Below the pieces are notes generated by a model. The model made no database searches and was not told the origin of the DNA. It saw nothing but the letters and a program-made list of their open reading frames with translations. A DNA stretch of 31,497 nucleotides, from contig SFGS01000025.1 in the NCBI GenBank assembly GCA_004557565.1, positions 1 through 31,497 of the forward strand, written 5' to 3'. Positions 8,183-15,572 of the stretch are shown here, piece after piece (positions within the stretch are counted from its first letter, which is position 1; each line of letters starts with the position of its first letter). The position numbers and the translations under genes are program-made. The stretch comes from Bacteroidales bacterium (GTDB lineage: Bacteria > Bacteroidota > Bacteroidia > Bacteroidales > Muribaculaceae).

Positions 8183-8839
8183 TTATTTGTCATCGTGGCA
8201 GACACTTGCAGGGTTTGGACCCCATTCGTCAGTTTTCCACTTGATCACGAAGTTGTGAAAAGTGTTGACCTCCAACCAGTGGTCGGCGCGCGCCAGCAAC
8301 TGCCCCATCTTCGCATAGGCAGGAACGGGTGGCACGTGCGCATTGCTCTTCTTCTGGCGCACCCACATTTGGGCTATGCCGTTGGAGCAATAGATGGCAA
8401 CGCGGTCTTTACGCTGCTTTTGCAGCAATGCCAGCGCATGGACGATAGCCAGAAATTCTGCCACATTTTCGCTGCCAGCCACAGGACCGAAACGGAAAAG
8501 TTCGGTGCCCGACCACACATCCACGCCACGATACTGCATCATGCCAGTGGCATGGTCGCACGAGCCGCACACCGCCACACTGCCGGGGTATATTTCCTTG
8601 ATGTTGGCATAGTTGGTGCGCGAGGTCTCGGCGTGGGCGATGGCGCGAATCACGGCACGAGGGTCGGCGTGGGCATCTAAATCCTTGCGATACGCCTCAA
8701 TGGCTTCACGACTGGAATCAAACGCCTTGTAGCGCGCACCGGGATAGCCTTGAGTGCGAATTTGGCACTCCTCCCAAGTTTCGCAAATGCCAGGCTCGGT
8801 GCCAACCCACACCACATACCACTTCTTGCTCATCTTCAA
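8183..8839 (-). CDS. RNase H1 paralogue lacking three of four catalytic acids
   Basis: A 218-residue tandem paralogue of the RNase H1 at 7439-8107. The hybrid-binding domain is well kept (KWYVVWVGTEPGICETWEEC, residues 6-25). The RNase H fold is recognisable over its whole length, including the near-identical NVAEFLAIVHALA and the shared MWVRQKK. At the catalytic positions, Asp is Cys91 (SVAVCGSC), Glu is kept (Glu128), the next Asp is Ser152 (IYCSNGIA) and the last Asp is Ser212 (NPASVC). Hybrid cleavage by the usual two-metal mechanism is therefore unlikely. The open frame and preserved core suggest a maintained, non-catalytic role, perhaps hybrid binding; this is inference. It begins the likely operon, with a promoter at 8871-8901. 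Confidence 0.9.
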   Translation of the reverse strand: MKMSKKWYVVWVGTEPGICETWEECQIRTQGYPGARYKAFDSSREAIEAYRKDLDAHADPRAVIRAIAHAETSRTNYANIKEIYPGSVAVCGSCDHATGMMQYRGVDVWSGTELFRFGPVAGSENVAEFLAIVHALALLQKQRKDRVAIYCSNGIAQMWVRQKKSNAHVPPVPAYAKMGQLLARADHWLEVNTFHNFVIKWKTDEWGPNPASVCHDDK

Positions 8840-8870
8840 ATATCAAAATACTGATGAATAAAATAAATGA

Positions 8871-8901
8871 TAAAGTTAGAAATATTATTTCGATTCCACA
8901 A
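8871..8901 (-). promoter_or_regulatory. Promoter of the RNase H-to-ldcA run
   Basis: On the minus strand TTG (8899-8901), a 20-base spacer and TAACTTTA (8871-8878), one base off the TAnnTTTG consensus. A leader of about 25-30 bases precedes the ATG at 8839. Confidence 0.55.
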
Positions 8902-8922
8902 CCCCCTTTCCCGAATTTCTGA

Positions 8923-8982
8923 GTCAACAAGTCAACAAGTCAACAGGTCAACAAGTCGATAGGTCGGAATTTCGAAATATCA
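8923..8982 (-). repeat. TCGAA/GTTGAC word array, copy at 8.9 kb
   Basis: Read on the minus strand, a short TCGAAATTCC block is followed by ACCTATCGACTTGTTGACC and then repeated GTTGACTT words, ending 21 bases before the -33 of the promoter at 8871-8901. It lies beyond the terminator of the peptidase gene. Confidence 0.7.
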
Positions 8983-9037
8983 ACATCAGAAAGGGAATAA
9001 ACTGCTATTCTGATTGATATCATTACATTGGGTGTGA

Positions 9038-9078
9038 AAATAGCCAAACTTGACCAAATGCGCCAAGTTTGGCTATTT
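9038..9078 (-). terminator. Terminator of the DPP IV-type peptidase gene
   Basis: A perfect 15-base inverted repeat (arms 9038-9052 and 9064-9078, loop of 11) begins 29 bases after the stop codon on the minus strand and ends in TTTT. Confidence 0.75.
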
Positions 9079-9106
9079 CTTTGTGGGGGTATGTTTGTTT
9101 TCACTA

Positions 9107-11278
9107 TTACTTCAGGTAGTCGTCGAAGTAGCGGGTGATGCGTTCGTGGAGGTGTACGCTTTGGTGACCGCGCATGTTGTGGGGCTCGCCCGGATATACG
9201 AAGAAGTCGGGCTGGGTGCCGGCGGCGATGCACGCTTTCAAGAACGAGTAGGCGTGTTGTGGGAGCACCACGGGGTCGTTCAAGCCTTGAATGATTTGCA
9301 GGCGGCCTTTCAGGTTTTTCGCCTTGTTGAGCAGACTTGCCTTTTCGTAGCCTTCGGGGTTGAGTTGTGGGGTACTCATATAGCGTTCGCCATACATCAC
9401 CTCATACCATTTCCAGTCGATGACAGGTCCGCCAGCCACGCCCACCTTAAACACGTCGGGGTAGTTGGTCATCAGACTGATGGTCATGAAGCCGCCAAAA
9501 CTCCAGCCATGCACGCCCAGTCGGTCCATATCCACGTAGGGCTGAGTGCGCAGAAATTCCACGCCCTTCATCTGGTCTTGCATTTCCACCTGTCCGAGTT
9601 GGCGATAGGTGGCAAGTCCGAACTCACGGCCACGGCGGTTGCTGCCACGGTTGTCGAGAATGAACAGCACATAGCCACGCTGCGCCATGTAGGTTTCCCA
9701 ACTGCGGCTGCGCCAGTGCCAACCAGCGTCCACATTGCGGGTGTGTGGACCACCATACACATACACCACGGTAGGGTATTTTTTCGATGCGTCGAAGTCG
9801 GGTGGAAGCACCATGCGATAATAGAGGTCGGTGGTGCCGTCGGCTGCCTTGATAGTGCCATTCTTATAGGTAGGCACAGCGTAGCCAATCCAAGGGTCGG
9901 GGGCGGTGAAGAAGCGCACAGCCTTGCCATTGGCGGTGTTCAGAATGTCGATATTGCGAGGCACGTCGGGCTCTTGATACCAATCCACGGCGAAGGTGCC
10001 GTTTTCGCTCATCAAGCAACTGTGCACGCCCTTGCCGTCGGCATCGATGCGAGTGCGCTTGCCCGAAGCAATATCCACACGGAAAATGTTGTTCTGCAAA
10101 TCGTGTGCCTCGGTGCTCTCAATCACCACGGCACGGCTCTTGGTGTCGAATCCCACGAGTTTTGTCACTTCCCAGTTGCCGCTGGTGAGTTGCTTAAGAA
10201 GATTGCCTTTCACATCATATAGATAGAGGTGGTTGAAACCGTCTTTTTCGCTTTGCAAAATGAATTTCGACGCGTCCCAAGGCAGGAAACTCAGTGGTGC
10301 GCCCGGCTCAATGTATTTGGGGTGCGACTCGTGGTAGAGTTCTGCCACAGGCTCGCCTGTGGCGGCGTTGTAACTCACCATGTGCATATCGTTTTGCGCA
10401 CGATTCATCTGCTGCACATAGATGGTGCCACCGTCGGGGCTCCAAGTGATGCCACAGAAATAGCGGTCGGTGGGGTCGCCAGCGTTCAAGTAGATGATGC
10501 TGCCCGAAGCCACGTCGTACACGCCGATAGTCACCTTGTGGGAGGTTTGACCAGCCATTGGATATTTTTCGGGAGCAGGTGTAGCCATCAGGTGGGCGGT
10601 GTCGGAAAGTTCGGGCACATTGATTAGCGGATAGTCGGCAACCATACTTTGGTCCATGCGGTAAAACGCCAACTTAGTGCCTCTGGGGTTCCAGAACATG
10701 CCGCCGTCGATTCCAAACTCATTACGGTGCACGCTCTGCCCGTACACGATATTGCGAGAGCCATCTTTGGTGACGCGCATCAGTTGCCCTGCGGCATCAC
10801 GCACATACAGGTTGTCGCCATCAACAAACGCCACGGCACGGCTTTGCTTGCACCAGTCCGACGCTTGCGTTTCTTTCGAGCAATCTTGGCTCCACTCCAC
10901 ATTTTTGGTGCGGAAGTTCACCAATATTCGCTTCTTGGCGGTATGCACCAGCGCGAGAGGCTTGCCAGCGTAGGGCATCGACACGCCACGGAGCGAGCGA
11001 AGTTTCTTGCCCAGTTCGCTCCACTCACGCATCTGGTCGAGCGTGAACAGCGGTTTCTCCTTAGCAGTGTTCACATCCACGAGCGAGCAAAGCGAGTCGG
11101 TGGCGTGCACCAACTTGTCGCCCCACCAGTAGAGTGTGCGGTTTTGTGGACTCATCTGACGGTAATTCTTGCCGCCGAAATTCAAATCTTCAAGCGTGAA
11201 CTGCTTTTGCGCCATCGCCGAAGTGGCGCCCATAATAAGCACCATAGAAAAAAGAAAGTGTGAAATACGTGATACCAT
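9107..11278 (-). CDS. Secreted DPP IV-type prolyl peptidase (family S9)
   Basis: Serine peptidase, probably releasing Xaa-Pro dipeptides or related small peptides in the periplasm. The 723-residue chain starts with a signal peptide (cleavage near ATSAMAQ). The first 450 or so residues form the beta-propeller with repeated strands such as DGDNLYVRDAAGQL and FCGITWSPDGGTIYVQQ. The C-terminal alpha/beta-hydrolase domain has the oxyanion segment VYVYGGPH and the triad Ser593 (GWSFGGF), Asp668 (GLNDPVV) and His700 (GEPHNMRG). A DW...E dipeptide-anchoring motif is not evident, so other S9B/S9C specificities are possible. The gene is single, with its own terminator at 9038-9078. Confidence 0.92.
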   Translation of the reverse strand: MVSRISHFLFSMVLIMGATSAMAQKQFTLEDLNFGGKNYRQMSPQNRTLYWWGDKLVHATDSLCSLVDVNTAKEKPLFTLDQMREWSELGKKLRSLRGVSMPYAGKPLALVHTAKKRILVNFRTKNVEWSQDCSKETQASDWCKQSRAVAFVDGDNLYVRDAAGQLMRVTKDGSRNIVYGQSVHRNEFGIDGGMFWNPRGTKLAFYRMDQSMVADYPLINVPELSDTAHLMATPAPEKYPMAGQTSHKVTIGVYDVASGSIIYLNAGDPTDRYFCGITWSPDGGTIYVQQMNRAQNDMHMVSYNAATGEPVAELYHESHPKYIEPGAPLSFLPWDASKFILQSEKDGFNHLYLYDVKGNLLKQLTSGNWEVTKLVGFDTKSRAVVIESTEAHDLQNNIFRVDIASGKRTRIDADGKGVHSCLMSENGTFAVDWYQEPDVPRNIDILNTANGKAVRFFTAPDPWIGYAVPTYKNGTIKAADGTTDLYYRMVLPPDFDASKKYPTVVYVYGGPHTRNVDAGWHWRSRSWETYMAQRGYVLFILDNRGSNRRGREFGLATYRQLGQVEMQDQMKGVEFLRTQPYVDMDRLGVHGWSFGGFMTISLMTNYPDVFKVGVAGGPVIDWKWYEVMYGERYMSTPQLNPEGYEKASLLNKAKNLKGRLQIIQGLNDPVVLPQHAYSFLKACIAAGTQPDFFVYPGEPHNMRGHQSVHLHERITRYFDDYLK

Positions 11279-11467
11279 ATAGTATGTATTATTTTATAAA
11301 CAAAACACCAGGAAATTGATTCCACCACAAATTTAACGATTTTCCTCAACACCGCAATTCTAAAAGCCTATATTTAGGGAAAACATGTTGTAGAAATATG
11401 TTACAAAACACAAAAACGAAATTCATTGCACATCATTTGAAAAAATGCGTTTTTTTTGTTCTAAAAA

Positions 11468-11500
11468 TTTGTTTTCAAACTGAAACTTTTCCTATATTTG
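11468..11500 (+). promoter_or_regulatory. Promoter of a candidate small RNA
   Basis: TTTG (11468-11471), a 21-base spacer and TATATTTG (11493-11500): a full Bacteroidetes consensus with no ORF downstream before the terminator at 11647-11692. Confidence 0.7.
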
Positions 11501-11504
11501 CCAC

Positions 11505-11692
11505 AGAAAAAGCGTGTGAACTCTTTAATACACCGCTCCTATCGCGAGCGATGTCTTATTATTTACAAATCATTTAGTCTAAATTTCCCTACGTCGTTGA
11601 ATTGATAGGTCGCATGTGAATGTAAAATTGAAGTAAGACGACAAAGATGGAGGCTCTCCTTTTCCAACTAAAAAAGGGCAGTCTCCATTTTC
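11505..11692 (+). ncRNA. Candidate standalone small RNA, about 185-190 nt
   Basis: A consensus promoter and a strong terminator bracket a stretch with no plausible ORF. The interior can fold as a long interrupted rod: 11553-11558 pairs with 11634-11639 (GTCTTA/TAAGAC) and 11562-11567 with 11621-11626 (TTTACA/TGTAAA). A 5' hairpin is possible near 11511-11539 (AGC-GTGT with ACAC-C-GCT). Length and rod shape recall 6S RNA, but I cannot show the conserved 6S features. It could also be another Bacteroidales small RNA family. Confidence 0.5.
11647..11692 (+). terminator. Strong intrinsic terminator of the candidate small RNA
   Basis: ATGGAG at 11647 pairs with CTCCAT ending at 11688. The stem extends to about 17 pairs with one mismatch and some G-U pairs, and is followed by TTTT. 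Confidence 0.7.
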
Positions 11693-11739
11693 GTTATCCC
11701 AAATATGAGCCTTTGCCACCAAATGCAAAAACATAAAAT

Positions 11740-12013
11740 GGCTCAGTGGAAAATTTCTGGGGAGAGATTATGCAATATTGCCGAATCGTAAATAGAACCA
11801 AAAACAAAAACATAAAAAACAGCCTTTTGGCGATGCCACCGACCTCGTAAGAGGGCGACGTTGGTGATGTGGTGTGGCTGATTCAAGCCACAGCTTGAAA
11901 TCAGACATGCCACAGCACTAACGACAGGTGCGAAGCACTGGCATCGCTAAAAGGCTGTTTTTTATGTTTTTTGTTTCTGCCCCCCTTGCCCCCCTGTATT
12001 TTTCCACTGAACC
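11740..12013. repeat. MITE-like palindromic element
   Basis: Inner inverted arms of about 37 bases (11802-11838 and 11939-11976) differ by one substitution and one inserted T. An outer pair, GGCTCAGTGGAAAA at 11740-11754 and TTTTTCCACTGAACC at 11999-12013, encloses them. The core shares long blocks (GGCGATGCCACC, GTTGGTGATGTGGTGTGG) with the partial copy at the right end of the window. It has no ORF of its own that looks coding. Transposase-driven spread is inferred from structure and copy number. Confidence 0.65.
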
Positions 12014-12074
12014 AAAATACAATCTTGGACAATATAGAGTAATTGGGAGTGGGGGAAAAAAGTGGGTGGGGGTG

Positions 12075-12105
12075 TTGAATAATTGAAAGAAATGTGCTAA
12101 CTTTG
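12075..12105 (+). promoter_or_regulatory. Promoter of tRNA(CAU)
   Basis: TTG (12075-12077), a 20-base spacer and TAACTTTG (12098-12105), 33 bases before the tRNA 5' end. Confidence 0.7.
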
Positions 12106-12138
12106 CCGTGCTTTTTGGCATCACTGTGCTGAAATAGC

Positions 12139-12212
12139 GGTCCCTTAGCTCAGTTGGTTAGAGCACCTGACTCATAATCAGGGAGTCGCCGGTTCAAGCC
12201 CGTCAGGGACCA
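12139..12212 (+). tRNA. tRNA with CAT anticodon (elongator Met or Ile2)
   Basis: A 74-base cloverleaf: acceptor GGTCCCT/AGGGACC, D arm GCTC/GAGC, anticodon arm CCTGA-CTCATAA-TCAGG and T loop TTCAAGC. CCA is not encoded. The anticodon stem lacks the three G-C pairs of initiator tRNA. The GGNCCCT acceptor resembles tRNA-Ile2 (anticodon C modified to lysidine), so Met and Ile2 remain open. The T stem GCCGG/CCGTC has a C-T mismatch at its second pair. Confidence 0.9.
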
Positions 12213-12225
12213 CATTGTGTGAGAG

Positions 12226-12252
12226 CCGTTGCAGATTTATGCAACGGTTTTT
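12226..12252 (+). terminator. Terminator of tRNA(CAU)
   Basis: Arms CCGTTGCA (12226-12233) and TGCAACGG (12240-12247) followed directly by TTTTT. Confidence 0.75.
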
Positions 12253-12276
12253 GCTTTTTAATAGGGTGTTTTATTG

Positions 12277-12284
12277 TATCTTTG
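12277..12284 (+). promoter_or_regulatory. -7 element of the LOG-hemD operon
   Basis: TATCTTTG ends only 8 bases before the ATG at 12293, which suggests a leaderless or nearly leaderless mRNA. A TTTG at 12250-12253 is 23 bases upstream, slightly far for a -33. Confidence 0.55.
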
Positions 12285-12292
12285 CAGTGATT

Positions 12293-12898
12293 ATGGAAAA
12301 AAAGGGTAAAATATGCGTGTTTGGTGCTTCGAGCGACCGTCTTGAAAACACTTTCACCGAAACGGCATACGAGTTGGGCGTGCTGATGGCTCAGCGTGGT
12401 TGGGACTGTGTGAACGGTGCCGGCAGTGCGGGGCTGATGCGTGCCGTGAGCGATGGTGTGCTCGACAATGGTGGCCTTGTGACTGGCGTGATTCCTAAGT
12501 TTATGGTGGATAACGGTTGGGAATACGACCGCCTGTCGGAAATGATTATCACTCCCGATATGCACACGCGCAAAGAGAAGATGGTGGAGCTTGCCGATGC
12601 TTTCATCGTGCTTCCAGGTGGTTGCGGCACTCTGGAGGAGGTAATGGAGATTTACACTTGGCGACAGCTGGGCATCATCAATAAGCCTATTATCCTGCTG
12701 AGCACCGTGGGCTTCTACAAGCCTTTGGTGGAAATGATTGACCGATGTGGCACTTTGGGCTTTATGCAGCATTCCCACACCCGATTGTGGAAGGTGGCTC
12801 GCACACCGAAAGATGCGCTCGACAAACTTGAAAGAGAACTGAAAGAGGGCGTTGAGCCTGTGGCTCAAAAGCGAAGCATAATGAATGGCGAAGACTAA
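12293..12898 (+). CDS. LOG family protein (TIGR00730-type phosphoribohydrolase)
   Basis: A 201-residue cytoplasmic Rossmann-like protein of the LOG family, which releases bases from nucleoside 5'-monophosphates (cytokinin-activating in plants). Motifs: CVFGASS (8-14), GAGSAGLM (42-49), the catalytic-side Arg93 in HTRKEKM and PGGCGTLEE (108-116) ending in the conserved Glu. The start is taken at MEKKGKICVFG because upstream codons run through the tRNA terminator and the -7 element. It leads an operon; its last 14 bases overlap the DUF4271-like gene. In bacteria the physiological substrate is usually unknown. Confidence 0.9.
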   Translation: MEKKGKICVFGASSDRLENTFTETAYELGVLMAQRGWDCVNGAGSAGLMRAVSDGVLDNGGLVTGVIPKFMVDNGWEYDRLSEMIITPDMHTRKEKMVELADAFIVLPGGCGTLEEVMEIYTWRQLGIINKPIILLSTVGFYKPLVEMIDRCGTLGFMQHSHTRLWKVARTPKDALDKLERELKEGVEPVAQKRSIMNGED

Positions 12899-13754
12899 CG
12901 ACAGCATACAGCACGCAACCGACACCACACAGCAGGCGCACGACAGCGTGGCGCAGTTCACTCCACTGTACCCCGACGGCATTCCTGCGGTGCAGGGCAA
13001 CGATTCGGTGGTTTCGCACTTGGCTGATTTGCCAGTGATGGAATCGCCTAAGGGCACTGCGTCGGTCACCCACAGCCGTGGTCCGCTCTACGACACCAGC
13101 TCGATGTCGCTGTTGCTGATGAGCATGTTTTTCATTGTGGTGAGTTTCAAGCGTGGCTATGTGTATCTTGAGAACTTTGCCCACAACCTGTTTTCGGTGC
13201 GTCGTCGCCGTGAAAACGCTTTCGACAACCACACCATGAGCGATGTGCGCATGATGTGGGCTTTGATATTCAACACCTGCGTGATGGAGGGCTTACTGCT
13301 GTTTTATGCCGTGGGGCATTTTGTGCCATCGCTCTGGCATGGTATGCTGGAGAACGTGGGGCTGAACGTGGGAGCGCTCACCGCCATGTGCCTTGGTTTC
13401 CACCTATGCCAACACGCACTCTACGCCACCCTCGGCTATGTGTTTGGCGACACCGTGAGCCGCCGCTTGTGGATCAGTGGCTTCAAAGCGTCGCAATCGC
13501 TGCTTGGGTTGCTGCTGTTCCCCGTCACAGCGCTGCTACTGCTGTTTCCTGCCGCTATCGAACTGCTTTTGAGCATTGCCGCCGTGCTCTACGCACTGGT
13601 TAGAATCGTGTTTGTTTTTAAGGGATTAAGAATTTTTTTCAACAAATTTTCACAAAGTCTCTATTTTATTTTGTACCTTTGCAGCGTGGAAATTGTTCCT
13701 TTGGTCATCTTTGCGATGCTTTTGGTGGCAATTTGCACTCAATTACAGTCATAA
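12885..13754 (+). CDS. DUF4271-like integral membrane protein
   Basis: A 289-residue protein with a polar N-terminal 60 residues (many Thr, Gln, Asp) and then several membrane segments: about 69-87 (MSLLLMSMFFIVVSF), 124-146 (MWALIFNTCVMEGLLLFY), 160-185, 205-245 (long, LLGLLLFPVTALLLLFP and onward) and 262-285. A short amphipathic FFNKFSQSLYF link precedes the last one. This topology and the position directly before hemD match my memory of Bacteroidetes DUF4271. Function is unknown; a link to heme or the envelope is only suggested by context. The ATG lies inside the LOG gene, which points to coupled translation. Confidence 0.8.
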   Translation: MAKTNDSIQHATDTTQQAHDSVAQFTPLYPDGIPAVQGNDSVVSHLADLPVMESPKGTASVTHSRGPLYDTSSMSLLLMSMFFIVVSFKRGYVYLENFAHNLFSVRRRRENAFDNHTMSDVRMMWALIFNTCVMEGLLLFYAVGHFVPSLWHGMLENVGLNVGALTAMCLGFHLCQHALYATLGYVFGDTVSRRLWISGFKASQSLLGLLLFPVTALLLLFPAAIELLLSIAAVLYALVRIVFVFKGLRIFFNKFSQSLYFILYLCSVEIVPLVIFAMLLVAICTQLQS

Positions 13755-13769
13755 AAACAGTTAAGACGA

Positions 13770-14522
13770 GTGAAGGTAAAGAAAATTCTGGTTTCGCAAC
13801 CGAAACCATCAAGTGAAAAATCTCCGTATTACAATCTTGAAAGTGATTATGGTGTATCTGTAGATTTCCGTCCATTCATCAAAGTAGAAGGTCTTTCAGG
13901 AAAGGAGTTTCGTCAGCAAAAAATTGCTCTTGGCGACTATACTGCCGTGATATTCACAGCGCTCACAGCGATTGACCATTATTTCCGTTTGGCTAAAGAA
14001 CTCCGCTTTGAAGTGCCAGAAACCATGAAGTATTTCTGCATCAGTGAAGTGGTGGCTCGTTATCTCCAAACCTATATCGTGTATCGCAAACGCAAGATTT
14101 TCTTCAGCGAAAACGGTAAAGCCGATGGTTTGATTCCGCTCATCGAAAAGCACAAGACCGAGAAATATCTCTATCCTGTGGCAGATGTTCACGACTCAAA
14201 ACTCAATCTCGAAGCACACAACCTCACCAACACCAAGGCTGTGATGTATCGCACTGTGAGCAACCCATTCCCAAAAGATGTGCCTTTCGACTACGATATC
14301 GTAGCGCTTTTCACCCCATCGGGCGTAAAGAGTTTGCTTGAAAGTTTCCCTGATTTCGACCAGGAAAAGAACGGCGTGCTTTTGGCATGTATGGGCACCA
14401 AGACAATTGAAGAAGTGAAAAATTCGGGCTTGCGCCTCGACATCACCACTTCACCAGAATGTCCATCAATGGCAGCCGCAATCGCAAAATATCTGGAAGA
14501 ACAGAAAAAGGCAAAAAAATAA
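13770..14522 (+). CDS. hemD: Uroporphyrinogen-III synthase family protein
   Basis: Closes and inverts ring D of hydroxymethylbilane to give uroporphyrinogen III in heme and siroheme synthesis. The 250-residue chain has the two-lobed HemD layout: KKILVSQPKP at the start, ALGDYTAVIFTALTAIDHYF in the first lobe, and DYDIVALFTPSGVKSLL plus LACMGTKTIEEVKNSGL in the second, the usual S/TPS-GV and G-T signatures. HemD sequences diverge strongly, so the call is at family level. The start is a GTG; no in-frame ATG exists before the conserved region. A TACCTTTG (13674-13681) inside the upstream gene could be an internal promoter. A terminator follows at 14551. Confidence 0.88.
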   Translation: MKVKKILVSQPKPSSEKSPYYNLESDYGVSVDFRPFIKVEGLSGKEFRQQKIALGDYTAVIFTALTAIDHYFRLAKELRFEVPETMKYFCISEVVARYLQTYIVYRKRKIFFSENGKADGLIPLIEKHKTEKYLYPVADVHDSKLNLEAHNLTNTKAVMYRTVSNPFPKDVPFDYDIVALFTPSGVKSLLESFPDFDQEKNGVLLACMGTKTIEEVKNSGLRLDITTSPECPSMAAAIAKYLEEQKKAKK

Positions 14523-14550
14523 GATTAGCGCAAGCTAAATTTCACCCATA

Positions 14551-14590
14551 AGCCCAGCCTCTAAAATCGTAGAGGTTGGGCTATTTTATG
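14551..14590 (+). terminator. Terminator of the LOG-hemD operon
   Basis: Arms AGCCCAGCCTCT (14551-14562) and AGAGGTTGGGCT (14571-14582) pair with one G-T; ATTTTATG follows. Confidence 0.75.
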
Positions 14591-14612
14591 TTTGGGGATT
14601 ATTGGGGGGGTG

Positions 14613-14718
14613 AGCACTCGGAGCACTCGGAGTAATCGGAAAGGCATACAACAATCTGACCTCTAATTTCTAACTTCTAATTTCTAACTTCTAATTTCTA
14701 ACTTCTAATTTCTAACTT
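14613..14718 (-). repeat. TTAGAA-word array at the 3' end of the HAD gene
   Basis: Two or three GAGCACTCG words (14613-14640) are followed by seven or more alternating TTCTAAC and TTCTAAT heptamers (14659-14718), that is GTTAGAA/ATTAGAA on the minus strand. The array runs through the stop codon of the HAD gene (TAG at 14712-14714) and supplies its last codons. Confidence 0.8.
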
Positions 14719-15536
14719 CTGTGGTCGCGGATGTAGAGGGGGACGGCGTTGGCGGTGTTGGGGGCGATGACTTCAGACGCCACGGCTTTCACTTCGGGGA
14801 AGGCGTTCTCCACTGCCACGCTGTGGGTGGCAACTTGCATCATGGGTATGTCGTTGCGGTTGTCGCCAAACACCACCACTTGCTCCACGCCCACTTCTGT
14901 CTGCATCTGCTTCACTGCAGCGGCCTTGCTCACGCCCGGTGCATAGATTTCAAGCAAACCAGCCGATGGGTCGAAAATATCGTGATAGAACACAGTCGAA
15001 CATTGGATAGTGGCTGTCACTTCCTCGTAGATGGGGCGCAGACGCTCGTAGTCTTGCATCGAGAAAATGAGCATCGCCTCATCGGGGCTATGCAGATAGT
15101 CGGGGGAATTGAGAATGAACTTCTTCAGCGCCAACCCTTGGCGTTCGTCCACAAACTGCTGCTCTTGCGCCGAGAGCGTGCCTTGGTGATGAGCGTGGAT
15201 AATGCTGCCGTGGCGGCGATAGATGAGCGGATTGAGCCCATGACGGCGATACACAGCGCACACCGCCTCAACCGTGGCTTGCGGAATCACATTCACACGG
15301 CTGTAATCGCCCTTTTGGCTATCCCATGTGGCGGCACCGTTGAGCACGATAAATGGCAAACGGGTGTGCAGCTGGCTAAGCATCGGCACCACAGTGGCAG
15401 GCGTGCGCGCAGTGGCAACGGTGAACAGCAACCCATCGTCGAGCATCGGGTTGAGCACCTCAACAGCCTCAGCAGAAACCTGCGAATTGGCATCAAGTAG
15501 CGTGCCATCGAGGTCGGTAATATATAGCGTTTTCAT
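14712..15536 (-). CDS. HAD-superfamily Cof-type sugar-phosphate phosphatase
   Basis: A 274-residue cytoplasmic hydrolase of the Cof/YbiV type. Motif I is DLDGTLLD (8-15) with the nucleophile and acid aspartates, motif II is in FIVLNGAA, a Lys lies in GVSKAAAV, and motif IV is VFGDNRNDIPMM (about 222-233). The large C2-type cap lies between motifs II and III. The substrate is not predictable. The last residues and the stop codon are formed by the TTAGAA array, so the array probably trimmed or replaced the original 3' end. It follows the ATPase gene on the same strand after 36 bases. Confidence 0.9.
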   Translation of the reverse strand: MKTLYITDLDGTLLDANSQVSAEAVEVLNPMLDDGLLFTVATARTPATVVPMLSQLHTRLPFIVLNGAATWDSQKGDYSRVNVIPQATVEAVCAVYRRHGLNPLIYRRHGSIIHAHHQGTLSAQEQQFVDERQGLALKKFILNSPDYLHSPDEAMLIFSMQDYERLRPIYEEVTATIQCSTVFYHDIFDPSAGLLEIYAPGVSKAAAVKQMQTEVGVEQVVVFGDNRNDIPMMQVATHSVAVENAFPEVKAVASEVIAPNTANAVPLYIRDHRS

Positions 15537-15572
15537 ATCAGTTTCACGTTTTATTGCTAATTATTAATTAAA

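Noticed and set aside
9050..10222. 390-codon plus-strand ORF opposite the DPP IV gene
   Set aside because: Antisense shadow; the minus strand carries the complete S9 peptidase.
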